Source: Bog-473 sp036268485
Lineage (GTDB): Bacteria; Actinomycetota; Acidimicrobiia; Acidimicrobiales; RAAP-2
Direction of reading: 5' to 3'
DNA length: 64,000 nt
Assembly: GCA_036268485.1 (NCBI GenBank)
Contig: DATAUC010000042.1
Span: 62,001 to 126,000 of the forward strand
The position numbers and the translations under genes were made by a program. Shown here in pieces: positions 41,994 to 49,973 of the stretch (its first letter is position 1; every line of letters starts with the position of its first letter). A model generated the notes under the pieces. It made no database searches, was not told the DNA's origin, and saw only the letters and a program-made list of their open reading frames with translations.

Positions 41994-42258
41994 TCAGCCT
42001 ATGACCGAGCCGAGGAGCGACTGAGACGTTGGGCCACGGTCACTTCTCTGGAGGTACTCGGTCCCGGAATCAGTCAGCGAGACGGCGCGGCCCAGTTCGG
42101 GAGAATGGTGGCGCGCGACGAATCCTCGGTCGACCGCGCTCTCCCAATCGGGCAAGCGCCGGCACGACGTCAGCCAGGCGTCGAGTACCTGAGTATTGGC
42201 GTGGGCCTGGACTCAGCCATTCCAAGAGATCGAGGATCAAGTCGTCGAGGGTGTCCAC
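41994..42258 (-). pseudogene. Small winged-helix-like gene, frameshifted
   Basis: From GTG 42258 the frame reads VDTLDDLILDLLEWLSPGPRQYS, then the reading moves by one base near 42186-42194 and continues as VLDAWLTSCRRLPDWESAVDRGFVARHH...VSLTDSGTEYLQ to a TGA at 41994. The rejoined 87-residue product has the arrangement of a small DNA-binding winged helix (LILDLLEW, wing with VARHH and LTDSG). Pattern match only. The sister gene next to it is also frameshifted. Confidence 0.55.
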
Positions 42259-42266
42259 TGCGCTTC

Positions 42267-42662
42267 CTAGCGGTCCATTGAGTGGATCTTGTCGGCTGAA
42301 ATCGTCAGGATGACCCGAACCTGATCTCTGCCTCCGTACCACTGGTACGGACCACCGGTGTACCGCTGGGCCAGCAGTTCGATGTGGTCTGCCCCTCCCG
42401 CAGTGGTGTAATCAGTGACGCGGCCGCGAACGGCGTAATACCGTGACGGATCAGACGCATCGCAGACGGCGAGGGATACTCGGGGATCCCGTTCGATGTT
42501 TCGCATCTTCTGGTGCGACTGAACGGTATTGATGACCACGTGCTCACCGTCTGTATCGACCCAGGTCTCGGTGGTTTGAGGCGAGCCGTCCGGCATAAGG
42601 GTGGTGATGAAGCACGGATTTCCACCACGGAGCAATGCCACCAGCCGGTCGGGGAGTTCCAT
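42267..42662 (-). CDS. PPOX class F420-dependent oxidoreductase-like protein
   Basis: 131 residues from the second ATG (42662; MELPDRLVALL), chosen because TACCAT lies 7 nt upstream; ATG 42671 gives three more residues but would overlap that box. Split-barrel flavin/F420 fold: CFITTLMPDGSPQTTETWVDTD, HVVINTVQSHQKMRNIERDPRVSLAV and the C-terminal YGGRDQVRVILTISADKI. F420-binding members reduce aflatoxins and quinones. With the LLM enzymes it implies an F420-rich metabolism. Confidence 0.87.
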   Translation of the reverse strand: MELPDRLVALLRGGNPCFITTLMPDGSPQTTETWVDTDGEHVVINTVQSHQKMRNIERDPRVSLAVCDASDPSRYYAVRGRVTDYTTAGGADHIELLAQRYTGGPYQWYGGRDQVRVILTISADKIHSMDR

Positions 42663-42669
42663 AGCGATC

Positions 42670-42675
42670 ATGGTA
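42670..42675 (-). promoter_or_regulatory. -10 box of a leaderless promoter (TACCAT)
   Basis: Minus strand TACCAT, 7 nt, then ATG 42662 of the PPOX gene. Confidence 0.45.
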
Positions 42676-42705
42676 GATCCGCGGCAGCGAGATGGTCTAT
42701 GCCCT

Positions 42706-43722
42706 TCATCCCCCTACGAGTCCAATGACGTGAGTCGTGAGATGAAAGGCGAGCGTCTGTCGAAGTGCCTCGGCGGATTGATGGGAGAGAGGCGTATGGC
42801 CACTCCCAGAAATACCGGTCGTACTTTGGCTCGTCACGCTCAGCCCGCCTCGCCGAAGACGAGTGGGCTTTGTCAGTGCTGCCTCGACAGTTCCTGCCGA
42901 CGTGGAAAGTACGGCCACCCCGCGCTCCATCAGCTGATCGGTCGCCTCGTCAATCAAGGATTCCACCCAGCTTGCAATTCCGGTGGGGGAATCCTCCGGC
43001 GACGCCCGTATTGCTTCAATGCGGATGTCGCCGAGAAGTTCCTCAATCATGGCGGCCGGACCTCCGACATAGGTCCAGGCGAAGTCGATTTCGGTCGCTA
43101 CACACCAGGCGTGATCCTGCGGCCACCACAGATTCGGAGATTGTGTCGCTATGGCGAAGGTCGCCATCACTTCCTCAACCTGACCGCCATAGAGCAGATA
43201 GGAGCGATGGGGAAAATGCACGCGTGGGCCTTGTCGAACTTCGGGTGGCACGGGATCGGCCATTCTTGATGCCTGCTCCTCACCCATAAGTAGCAAGGGG
43301 ACTGCGTTGGCCCATCCGTATCCGTCCCATACGCAGAACCAGCAGTCATCTGGAGTCGTCGTCCATTTGCGCGCAACTTCGGCCAGCACCTGAGCATCTG
43401 GGCCGTAGAGGCTTCCTTCGTCAGGTCCTTGTCCGGTAACGGGCGAGGCATCCGCTGGCACATGAGGCGGCATGGCTATGGAATGAAACTGCGAATCGGA
43501 TCGCAGCGGCATACCGCTCCAGTCAGCAACATCCCTCCATCGAACCAACCGACCTGATCTGCTCTTCTCTGGATCGACGGCCGGATGGAGGACCCGGGCG
43601 TACGCCTCGAATCCAGAAGGAACAACTGAGGTGACGCGCAACCAACTCTCGGTGAGCCGACCGCCAATCCATGAACTCCGGTCAACCTCTGACGACCAGT
43701 TCGGGGGTGCGAGGTCAGACAC
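42706..43722 (-). CDS. Unknown actinobacterial protein (338 aa)
   Basis: Long protein without signal peptide or membrane segment. The N-terminal 260 residues look conserved in style: VPSGFEAYARVLHPA, RWRDVADWSG, GPDEGSLYGPDAQVLAEV, WFCVWDGYGW, VHFPHRSYLLYGG, LWWPQDHAWCVATEIDFAWTYVGG; such proteins occur in Streptomyces and relatives without known role. The last 60 residues (from about LSTSAGTVEAALTK) are Ser/Thr/His-rich and may be a degenerate or frame-altered tail. GTG start; long isolated gene. Confidence 0.6.
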   Translation of the reverse strand: MSDLAPPNWSSEVDRSSWIGGRLTESWLRVTSVVPSGFEAYARVLHPAVDPEKSRSGRLVRWRDVADWSGMPLRSDSQFHSIAMPPHVPADASPVTGQGPDEGSLYGPDAQVLAEVARKWTTTPDDCWFCVWDGYGWANAVPLLLMGEEQASRMADPVPPEVRQGPRVHFPHRSYLLYGGQVEEVMATFAIATQSPNLWWPQDHAWCVATEIDFAWTYVGGPAAMIEELLGDIRIEAIRASPEDSPTGIASWVESLIDEATDQLMERGVAVLSTSAGTVEAALTKPTRLRRGGLSVTSQSTTGISGSGHTPLSHQSAEALRQTLAFHLTTHVIGLVGG

Positions 43723-44059
43723 GGTTCAAGCATGGCAGGGCTACGGTCCTGGCGGCGCTGGAATGGGCAAGGGACGTACAAAGGTTGCTGATGGGCATCC
43801 TGGGGCAATCGCTCAGGCGCATAGTGCCTGGAGGGAAGGCCGCAATACCGATTTCGTGAGAGGGGTGCAGGGAATCCGTCTCTGTGGCCGGTGTACCATT
43901 CCAACAACCTCAATTTGAGATGAAAGCGCCGCCGCTTACGCCGGCAAAAGTGACAGCGCAGTGGATCTCAGAGGGAATGGCAAGACCGTTGAGCCGTGGC
44001 ATCTGCTCCGGCTTCTGCCGACATCGCACAGCGATGGGCGAGAAGGATCACTGCTCGTG
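43723..44059. other. 337-bp gap without a supportable gene
   Basis: Between the divergent unknown gene and the VC0807-like gene. Short reading frames exist on both strands but none shows a recognisable domain or ribosome site. AGAAGGA at about 44041 is the Shine-Dalgarno of the next gene. I see no tRNA, terminator or repeat. Confidence 0.6.
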
Positions 44060-44707
44060 ATGCCTGCCCCACGCAACGTTCTTCGTCACGCATTCCCCGT
44101 TGTTCTTGAAGGCGTCATCGGCCCCCTTGTCCTCTTCTATCTTGTCTTGATCCTCACCGGATTCAGGGGCGCCCTCATCGCGGCACTCACTTGGTCGTAT
44201 CTGGCCCTTGGCCGGCGACTTCTGAAGGGTGAGAAGGTGTCCATGCTGTTGTTGTTCGGAACGGTTCTCATCACCATGAGGACGGTGATCGCGTTCATCA
44301 CGGGCAGCTCATTCATTTACTTTGCCCAGCCCACGGCCGGTACCGTCATCATTTCGCTGGCCCTGTTTGTCTCCGCCCTAGTTGGCCGCCCCTTCACCCA
44401 GCGCTTTGCTCACGACTTCTGCCCCATGGATCCGTCCATCATGAAGCGGCCATTGGTCCGGCGATTCTTCATTCGGATATCGGTCCTGTGGGCAACGGTT
44501 CTGATGCTCAACGCTGGAGTTGTCTTCTGGCTGCTCGTGTCATCGTCGCTGCGCTCCTTCGTACTCGAACGCTCGGTGGTGACGTATGGGCTCACTGCAT
44601 TCGCCATTTTCTGCTCCATCACGGGTTTCATGGCAATGATGCGGCGCGACGGCATCACGGTTGAATGGGCGAGCTCCAAAACGAGATGCATCGATTCGGA
44701 ATCCTGA
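44060..44707 (+). CDS. VC0807-family multi-pass membrane protein
   Basis: 215 residues with about six membrane segments. LEGVIGPLVLFYLVLILTGFRGALIAALTWSYLALGRRLL, VSALVGRPFTQRFAHDFCPMDP and VRRFFIRISVLWA are the family's conserved stretches. ATG 44060 (GTG one codon earlier also in frame) with AGAAGGA about 13 nt upstream. Length fits the family. Function unknown; often beside transport or stress genes. Confidence 0.8.
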   Translation: MPAPRNVLRHAFPVVLEGVIGPLVLFYLVLILTGFRGALIAALTWSYLALGRRLLKGEKVSMLLLFGTVLITMRTVIAFITGSSFIYFAQPTAGTVIISLALFVSALVGRPFTQRFAHDFCPMDPSIMKRPLVRRFFIRISVLWATVLMLNAGVVFWLLVSSSLRSFVLERSVVTYGLTAFAIFCSITGFMAMMRRDGITVEWASSKTRCIDSES

Positions 44708-44755
44708 CATCCTCGACGCGGCGACAGCTGCAGCCCCCGGAGAGTCGCGTCGGAT

Positions 44756-45388
44756 CTAACGAGGATCGGGGCGGTCCAGATGCCAATGGCGACCAACCTG
44801 CCCGTACCAGCCGTCATCACTCGCGGGGAGCACGGTGTAGCGGCTAATGGTGCGCTGTCCCCCTTGCTGGTCACCGTAGAGAAGGTCGATCGTGAAGGGC
44901 TGCCTCTCAGTCAGTGCTTTCTTAAAGGCGGGCCGGAGCGGATCGTTGGGGTCCCGGACGGCTGCTTCCCAGTAACCATTTCCGCCAGCGGCGATATAGA
45001 GGTCGATGGTAAGGCGGCGGAAATCCTCAGCCCGAACATGGGGCTGATCCTCGAATGCTTGATCGGGCATGGGGTGCCACCCGTGCAGGAGGGCGATACC
45101 TGTCCCGAGATTTCGGAGTCCTAGGGCGAGATAGATGATCCCGTCCTCCTCTTCGAAGATGGCTCGGCCACCTCCAATCCGGGCAGCATGACGGTCGTGC
45201 CATAAGACCTTGTGGACGGGATCGTCGGAGAGCGACGGCACGAGGAGTGGACGCATGGCGGTGAGGAGCGATTCCTCAGCGATGCGGGCGGATCGATTTG
45301 ACGATCTCACTGCGGAGAACGTGGCCACCGCGAGTACCAGAGTTCCTCCCGCCGTGGCGAACGAGGCGATCGATGTCCAGTCAGCCAT
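44756..45388 (-). CDS. Unknown protein with one N-terminal membrane helix
   Basis: 210 residues from ATG 45388: ADWTSIASFATAGGTLVLAVATFSAV is a single hydrophobic helix (about 5-28), then a basic turn RSSNRSARIAEESLL and a globular part with FEEEDGIIYLALGLRNLGTGIALLHGW, ending in a beta-rich region. Similar short membrane-anchored proteins are widespread in bacteria, mostly of unknown role. Longer start 45448 would add a Pro/Arg-rich part without family support. Confidence 0.65.
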   Translation of the reverse strand: MADWTSIASFATAGGTLVLAVATFSAVRSSNRSARIAEESLLTAMRPLLVPSLSDDPVHKVLWHDRHAARIGGGRAIFEEEDGIIYLALGLRNLGTGIALLHGWHPMPDQAFEDQPHVRAEDFRRLTIDLYIAAGGNGYWEAAVRDPNDPLRPAFKKALTERQPFTIDLLYGDQQGGQRTISRYTVLPASDDGWYGQVGRHWHLDRPDPR

Positions 45389-45510
45389 GAGCACCCCATT
45401 CTTCCTTTTCAGACATGACGGTACCCCTTGAGGGGGGACAGTCAACATCTCGGTCAGTCGCCTGTTGAGCCGACCGGTTGACCGGCATCCCAGCTGGGTA
45501 ATGCCTACCT

Positions 45511-47013
45511 ATGACAAGGACCGACCACCTTGAGCGAGAGGTCAAACTGGCTGCCGATCTCCACTTCACTCTCCCGGACCTTCGACCGATCGTCGGAACG
45601 ACCACCAGGCTTCCGGCGCAAGCTCTCCGAACCATTTACTTCGACACGGCGGACCTCCGTCTTTGGGGTCAGGGCATCACTTTGCGCCATCGGGAGGGGG
45701 AAGATGGCGGCGAAGGGCTGTGGACGATGAAGCTGCCTGAGAAGGCGGCACGCAGCGAGCTTCAGCGCACGGAGTTGTCCTGGCCCGGGGCACGCCCAGA
45801 AGTGCCGGTTGAGGCGGTGGCCATACTCAAGGGCGTGGTGCGACGAGCAGTATTGCGCGAGGCCGTTTCACTTGAATCGGTCCGGAAACGCCTCTTGCTG
45901 GGCCAATCATTCGGCGAGATCGATGATGACGTTGTCACCGTGACATCGGGCAGTCGCCAGGGCTACGTCTTTCGCCAGATCGAGTTGGAATTCGGGACCG
46001 GCGAGGATGATGCGGAGTCTGATGCCGAAAAGGCGCACGCCGTACTCGATCAATTTCGTCGAGCGGGGGCTCGGGTCGATGACCAACAGAAGTTCACCAA
46101 GGCACTTGATCTGGATCCAACACGTACGGTTCCGAACACGGGGCACCGGGTCACCATCGGTTCGGCCATCGAATTGAGCATTCGCACCGGCCTGGACCGC
46201 CTGCTCGAGCATGATGTGCGTCTACGGGTATCTCCAACAGATCCGCCCCAACACTCAGTGCACCGGGCTCGCGTCGCCACGCGACGACTACGGTCGGATC
46301 TAAAGACCTTCAGTGGACTTCTCGACCCTGTATGGCTTGATCACACGACGAGGGAATTGAGGTGGCTGGGGGCACTCTTCGGTCGGGTCCGGGATATCGA
46401 TGTCCTGGCTCAACGTGTCGTAGCGCTCGCAACTCACGGGCGAATCGAACAGGATGGCAGCGTCGAGCTGAGCGACGCATTGGTCCGGGAACGCCGCGGC
46501 GCGGCGTTCGAGCTTGGTGGAGCTCTCGAGGGCAGCCGCTACCTGGATCTGCTTGAACGACTCGCCACGGCCGCTGCATTGCCTCCACTGTGTGATCAGG
46601 GAACCGAACTGGCACGCGACGCCTTTCCGGCCTTAGTGGGCCGCCAGTTCAGAGCCTTGCGCCGGCGGGTCAGACACGGCGGTCGACATCCAGATGACGC
46701 GCAACTTCATCGCATCCGAATCGGAGCCAAGCAGTTACGTTATGCCGCAGAAGCAGCCTCGCCATTTGTTGGGAAGTCCGCCCGAAGAACTGCAAAGCAG
46801 GCAAAAAAGCTACAAACGATCCTGGGTGAACACCATGATGCAGTGACCGCGGAGTCGTGGTTGCGCCAGGCGGCAGAGAAGGGCTCATCCCTGGCAGGGT
46901 TCACCGCCGGAGCGTTGGTCGCTCACGCACAACAAGAAAAGGCCGACAGAGCCGAACGATGGAAGAAGGTCTGGGACCACGCCCGAGACGGATCCCGATG
47001 GCTCCATCTTTAG
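45511..47013 (+). CDS. CYTH-CHAD domain protein
   Basis: 500 residues. N-terminal CYTH triphosphate tunnel: ExExK at Glu8-Glu10-Lys12 and ASTIYFDTAD-like strand LRTIYFDTADLRLW, LWTMKLPEK. C-terminal CHAD helical domain (about 215-490): HRARVATRRLRSDLKTF with the conserved His/Arg pair and HRIRIGAKQLRYAAEAASPFVG. CHAD modules bind polyphosphate granules, and CYTH hydrolyses triphosphate; the fusion suggests a polyphosphate-linked role. Ends convergent with the NYN gene, sharing stop-codon bases. Confidence 0.92.
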   Translation: MTRTDHLEREVKLAADLHFTLPDLRPIVGTTTRLPAQALRTIYFDTADLRLWGQGITLRHREGEDGGEGLWTMKLPEKAARSELQRTELSWPGARPEVPVEAVAILKGVVRRAVLREAVSLESVRKRLLLGQSFGEIDDDVVTVTSGSRQGYVFRQIELEFGTGEDDAESDAEKAHAVLDQFRRAGARVDDQQKFTKALDLDPTRTVPNTGHRVTIGSAIELSIRTGLDRLLEHDVRLRVSPTDPPQHSVHRARVATRRLRSDLKTFSGLLDPVWLDHTTRELRWLGALFGRVRDIDVLAQRVVALATHGRIEQDGSVELSDALVRERRGAAFELGGALEGSRYLDLLERLATAAALPPLCDQGTELARDAFPALVGRQFRALRRRVRHGGRHPDDAQLHRIRIGAKQLRYAAEAASPFVGKSARRTAKQAKKLQTILGEHHDAVTAESWLRQAAEKGSSLAGFTAGALVAHAQQEKADRAERWKKVWDHARDGSRWLHL

Positions 47014-47381
47014 GGGGACTCAAGCTGTTCGATGAGCCACCCGGGCCCGACCACGACGGCACCAAGGGCCTCAGCCCGCTGGCGCAGACCGCGATCGGCG
47101 GTGACCAGCGTGACGGGTCCGGAGGTGTCGGAGATGACTTCAATGAGCATGTCGTCCCCATTGCCGACGGCGTGAATGACTTCCAGGCCATCCGCGGCAC
47201 CCGCCTCGACCCCGTCGCGGGCCTTTCCCTCCAGAACGACAACAACTCGCCCTGAACGCTGGCCCGATGCGATAGTGGTCCGCACTTGTTGGACGAATAA
47301 GCGAGCTGCACCCGGTCGGTCCCGCCACCATCCGTTGGGACGGGATCCGATGACGTTGGCAGCGTCAATGAGGAGCACCAC
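47010..47381 (-). CDS. NYN/PIN-like small ribonuclease domain protein
   Basis: 123 residues. VLLIDAANVIGS (Asp near residue 6) and VVVVLEGKARDGVEAGAADGLEVIHAVGNGDDMLIEVISDTSGPVTLVTADRGLRQRAEALGA give the four-acid NYN/PIN metal site (D6, E, D, D). GTG start. Single-domain NYN proteins are putative RNases and toxins or housekeeping nucleases; no antitoxin is visible. Confidence 0.8.
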   Translation of the reverse strand: MVLLIDAANVIGSRPNGWWRDRPGAARLFVQQVRTTIASGQRSGRVVVVLEGKARDGVEAGAADGLEVIHAVGNGDDMLIEVISDTSGPVTLVTADRGLRQRAEALGAVVVGPGWLIEQLESP

Positions 47382-47408
47382 AGGTTCTTTCCGACGTGAG
47401 ATCCGGAA

Positions 47409-48092
47409 CTAAATGATGCGACGGAGTACGCGCAGACTGCCGCAGGTGCCGTCATCGACGAAGTCACCGGAGGCCAGGGCGGCGCAGTAGATGTCGTAGG
47501 GCGGGCGGCCGCCGTCGGCCGGGTTGGGGAAGACGTCGTGAATCGCCAGCCAGCCGCCCAGGGCGACATGGGGCGCCCAGCCGCGAAAGTCTGCCCATGC
47601 GGGCTCTTCCCCGTGTCCTCCGTCAATGAAACAAAAGTGCAGCGGTTGATGCCAGCGGGCGGACACGGTGGGCGAGTCACCGACGACGCCGACCACGGAG
47701 CTCTCCAGGTCGTTTCCGCCGATGGCTCGACGCCAGTGGGCCAAGGTGTCGATCTGCCCTACCGAGGGATCTACCAGGTCCGCCTCATGATGTTCCCACC
47801 CGGGTTGATTCTCCTCGGACCCTCGGTGGTGGTCGATGGAGAACAGGGTGGCACCCGTCGCCTCGGCTGCTCCACCCAGATACAGGGAGGACTTGCCGCA
47901 CCAAGCGCCGATCTCGACAAATGTGGGCGGCCCAGCCGAGGGCAGTACTGCCCGACCGGCCCGCAGTGCGGCCAGGAGGAGGGCCTCCCCCTCATCGTCG
48001 GGCATGAAGCCCCGGGTCTGCCTGGCGGCGCGAACAATGCCCTGTATGCGGTCGGTATGCAGCGCGTTATCGGAGGGCAAGGTGTCGGTCAT
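47409..48092 (-). CDS. Class I SAM-dependent methyltransferase (Methyltransf_24 type)
   Basis: 227 residues. TFVEIGAWCGKSSLYLG is motif I of the O-methyltransferase-like Methyltransf_24 group, followed by SIDHHRGSEENQPGW and the metal/substrate segment FCFIDGGHGEEPAWADFRGW. IHDVFPNPADGG continues the fold. Alone between NYN and GH5 genes; target unknown. Confidence 0.82.
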   Translation of the reverse strand: MTDTLPSDNALHTDRIQGIVRAARQTRGFMPDDEGEALLLAALRAGRAVLPSAGPPTFVEIGAWCGKSSLYLGGAAEATGATLFSIDHHRGSEENQPGWEHHEADLVDPSVGQIDTLAHWRRAIGGNDLESSVVGVVGDSPTVSARWHQPLHFCFIDGGHGEEPAWADFRGWAPHVALGGWLAIHDVFPNPADGGRPPYDIYCAALASGDFVDDGTCGSLRVLRRII

Positions 48093-48114
48093 CGGGGCAC
48101 GTGAGTGTAGAGCG

Positions 48115-49959
48115 TTACTTGGTAGCGGTCACGCCGTACGCGCCGTGGCCGGTCGGTGCGATGTAGGCCAGGCGGCTGCCGTCGGGGTTGTCGACAACAG
48201 CGTCAAGTAGGGCTGCCCCGCTCACCGAGACGGTGTCACGCACCAGCGGAGGAAGGTAAATGATCGTTTCCGCCGCCGTGTCACCCACCGTCACCGGCGT
48301 CGTCGAGGTCGCCCGCATCACGAAGCCGGTTGTGGCGGGTGTGTAGGAGAAGGACAGGAGGTGGCCGGCAGTGGCGCGCGGATAGACCCGGGCCAGATAG
48401 ATGAGTCGGGTGGCCAGGAGCGGACCGTTGTGCGAAGGCACGGCGCTCGGATCCCCCTGGTAGGTGGACCACAGACCGGGCTCACACTGGGCGGCCGTGG
48501 CTCCGGGGCCGCAGTTGCCCTTCCAGGCCCACACGCTCGACCCCACCGCGGCCTGATCGATGGCCGCTGTCTCCTTGGACAGGATGGCGTTGTCGTCCGA
48601 GTTCGAGTTGCCGTACTCGCCGATGAACAGTGCGGCACCCAGGGCCCGTGCCTCCGCATCGGCCGTGACCATGGCTTGGTTGTAGCTCAACGGGTAGAGC
48701 GGCGAGAGCAGCGCATCGGGCACCTGCGTATCGATGGTGAACACGTGGGTATAGGCGTGGGGCTCATAGACGATGTTCTTGTCGCTGGTGAAGGGAAGTG
48801 AAAGGCCGACGGCGAAGTCGGTCTCATTGCGCAGCGCCATCGGCTCGACGAAGAAGAGATGTTGCGTGTCGTTGAGGCCCAGATTCCGATAGCCGCAGAC
48901 GGCTGTGTACGGAGATCCCACTGGACACGAGATGCCATCCGACTCCCCGGCGACGGCGTCGATGATCCGTCGGTAGAATGGGTAGAGGTACCCCTGGTCG
49001 AACACGCCGGGAGCAGCCAGAAGACCGGGTAGCGGTTCGTTCATGAGGTCGTAGCCCGCGACGTTCGAGTCACCCTTGAAGCGAGCCACCAGCGCCGCCA
49101 CCGCGCCGATGTAATGATCCTGCAGCCCCGGTCCGGGTGCGGCTCCTTGGGGGAGTGGGTGTCCGGACGCATCCTTGGGTATGGCGTTCAGCCAGAAGTT
49201 CGTGAAGGCCGCCTCCACGTAGGTGTTGAATTCGCCCTGCCCTTCGAGGCCGAGCGCAGGCACGTTGTCCCCCATGACCGCCCAGGCTGGAGCACCGTCG
49301 GCGTGCCCTCCTCCTTCCTGGGTCGGAATGAGCAGTGGTGGCACGGAGAATGCCGCAGTTTGTGGGGTGAAGCGGGAGTAGTTGTCCTCGTGCATATCAA
49401 TGAGGACATAGATGCCTTGCTCGGCGGCCCACTGGACGACTTGGGCGATGCGGTCGATGTATGTCGTGCTGTACACGCCGGGTGTGGGCTCGAGCTGACT
49501 CCAGTTCACGGGGAGGCGGATGAAGTTGAAGCCGAGACCCCGCATCTGGGCCAGGTCGTCCTCCGAGGTGTCCGCATCGGACTGCTGGTACTCGGGCTGT
49601 CCGGCCGCCATTTCACATACGGGAGGCTCGGATATCTCGTGGGAGTTTGCCGGACATGTCCCGTTGTAGTCAGCCGGGTTGATGGACCAGAAGGGCGTTG
49701 AGCCCGGCTCGCCTCCGCTCGGCGTGCTGTAGACGTCGTCTTCGAGTCCGACCAGATTGACCCCACGCAGGATCACCGTCCGACCGCTCGGATCGACGAC
49801 CTGAGCCCGTTGCCCGGACGGGTGGCTGATCGAGAGCCATGGAAGCTGCGGCGTGGTGGTGGCGTCGGCCGGTGGCGTCCATGTCGTCAAACCACCCAGC
49901 AGACTCAGGGCGCCGATGGCCAACAAGCAGCGCGGGTGACGTCGTGCTGCCTGCCGCAT
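48115..49959 (-). CDS. Secreted GH5-type glycosidase, endoglycoceramidase-like
   Basis: 614 residues with a signal peptide (about 1-33, Arg-rich head then LLAIGALSLLGGLTTW). GH5 fold: RGVNLVGLE, FIRLPVNWSQLEP, IDMHED, acid/base Glu308 in DLMNEPLPG, HAYTH His401 and nucleophile Glu448 in FIGEYGNS, spaced 140 residues apart. The insertions and the C-terminal Ig-like part (TPVTVGDTAAETIIYLP) resemble endoglycoceramidases of Rhodococcus, which release glycans from glycosphingolipids; eukaryotic-type glycolipid substrates would be unexpected in a free-living acidimicrobial, so plant or algal polysaccharide is an alternative. Confidence 0.85.
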   Translation of the reverse strand: MRQAARRHPRCLLAIGALSLLGGLTTWTPPADATTTPQLPWLSISHPSGQRAQVVDPSGRTVILRGVNLVGLEDDVYSTPSGGEPGSTPFWSINPADYNGTCPANSHEISEPPVCEMAAGQPEYQQSDADTSEDDLAQMRGLGFNFIRLPVNWSQLEPTPGVYSTTYIDRIAQVVQWAAEQGIYVLIDMHEDNYSRFTPQTAAFSVPPLLIPTQEGGGHADGAPAWAVMGDNVPALGLEGQGEFNTYVEAAFTNFWLNAIPKDASGHPLPQGAAPGPGLQDHYIGAVAALVARFKGDSNVAGYDLMNEPLPGLLAAPGVFDQGYLYPFYRRIIDAVAGESDGISCPVGSPYTAVCGYRNLGLNDTQHLFFVEPMALRNETDFAVGLSLPFTSDKNIVYEPHAYTHVFTIDTQVPDALLSPLYPLSYNQAMVTADAEARALGAALFIGEYGNSNSDDNAILSKETAAIDQAAVGSSVWAWKGNCGPGATAAQCEPGLWSTYQGDPSAVPSHNGPLLATRLIYLARVYPRATAGHLLSFSYTPATTGFVMRATSTTPVTVGDTAAETIIYLPPLVRDTVSVSGAALLDAVVDNPDGSRLAYIAPTGHGAYGVTATK

Positions 49960-49973
49960 CGGCTCGCCCGCTC

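Noticed and set aside
43631..43918. ORF of 95 codons in the gap before the VC0807-like gene
   Set aside because: No family resemblance, overlaps the 5' end of an opposite-strand gene, and no Shine-Dalgarno.
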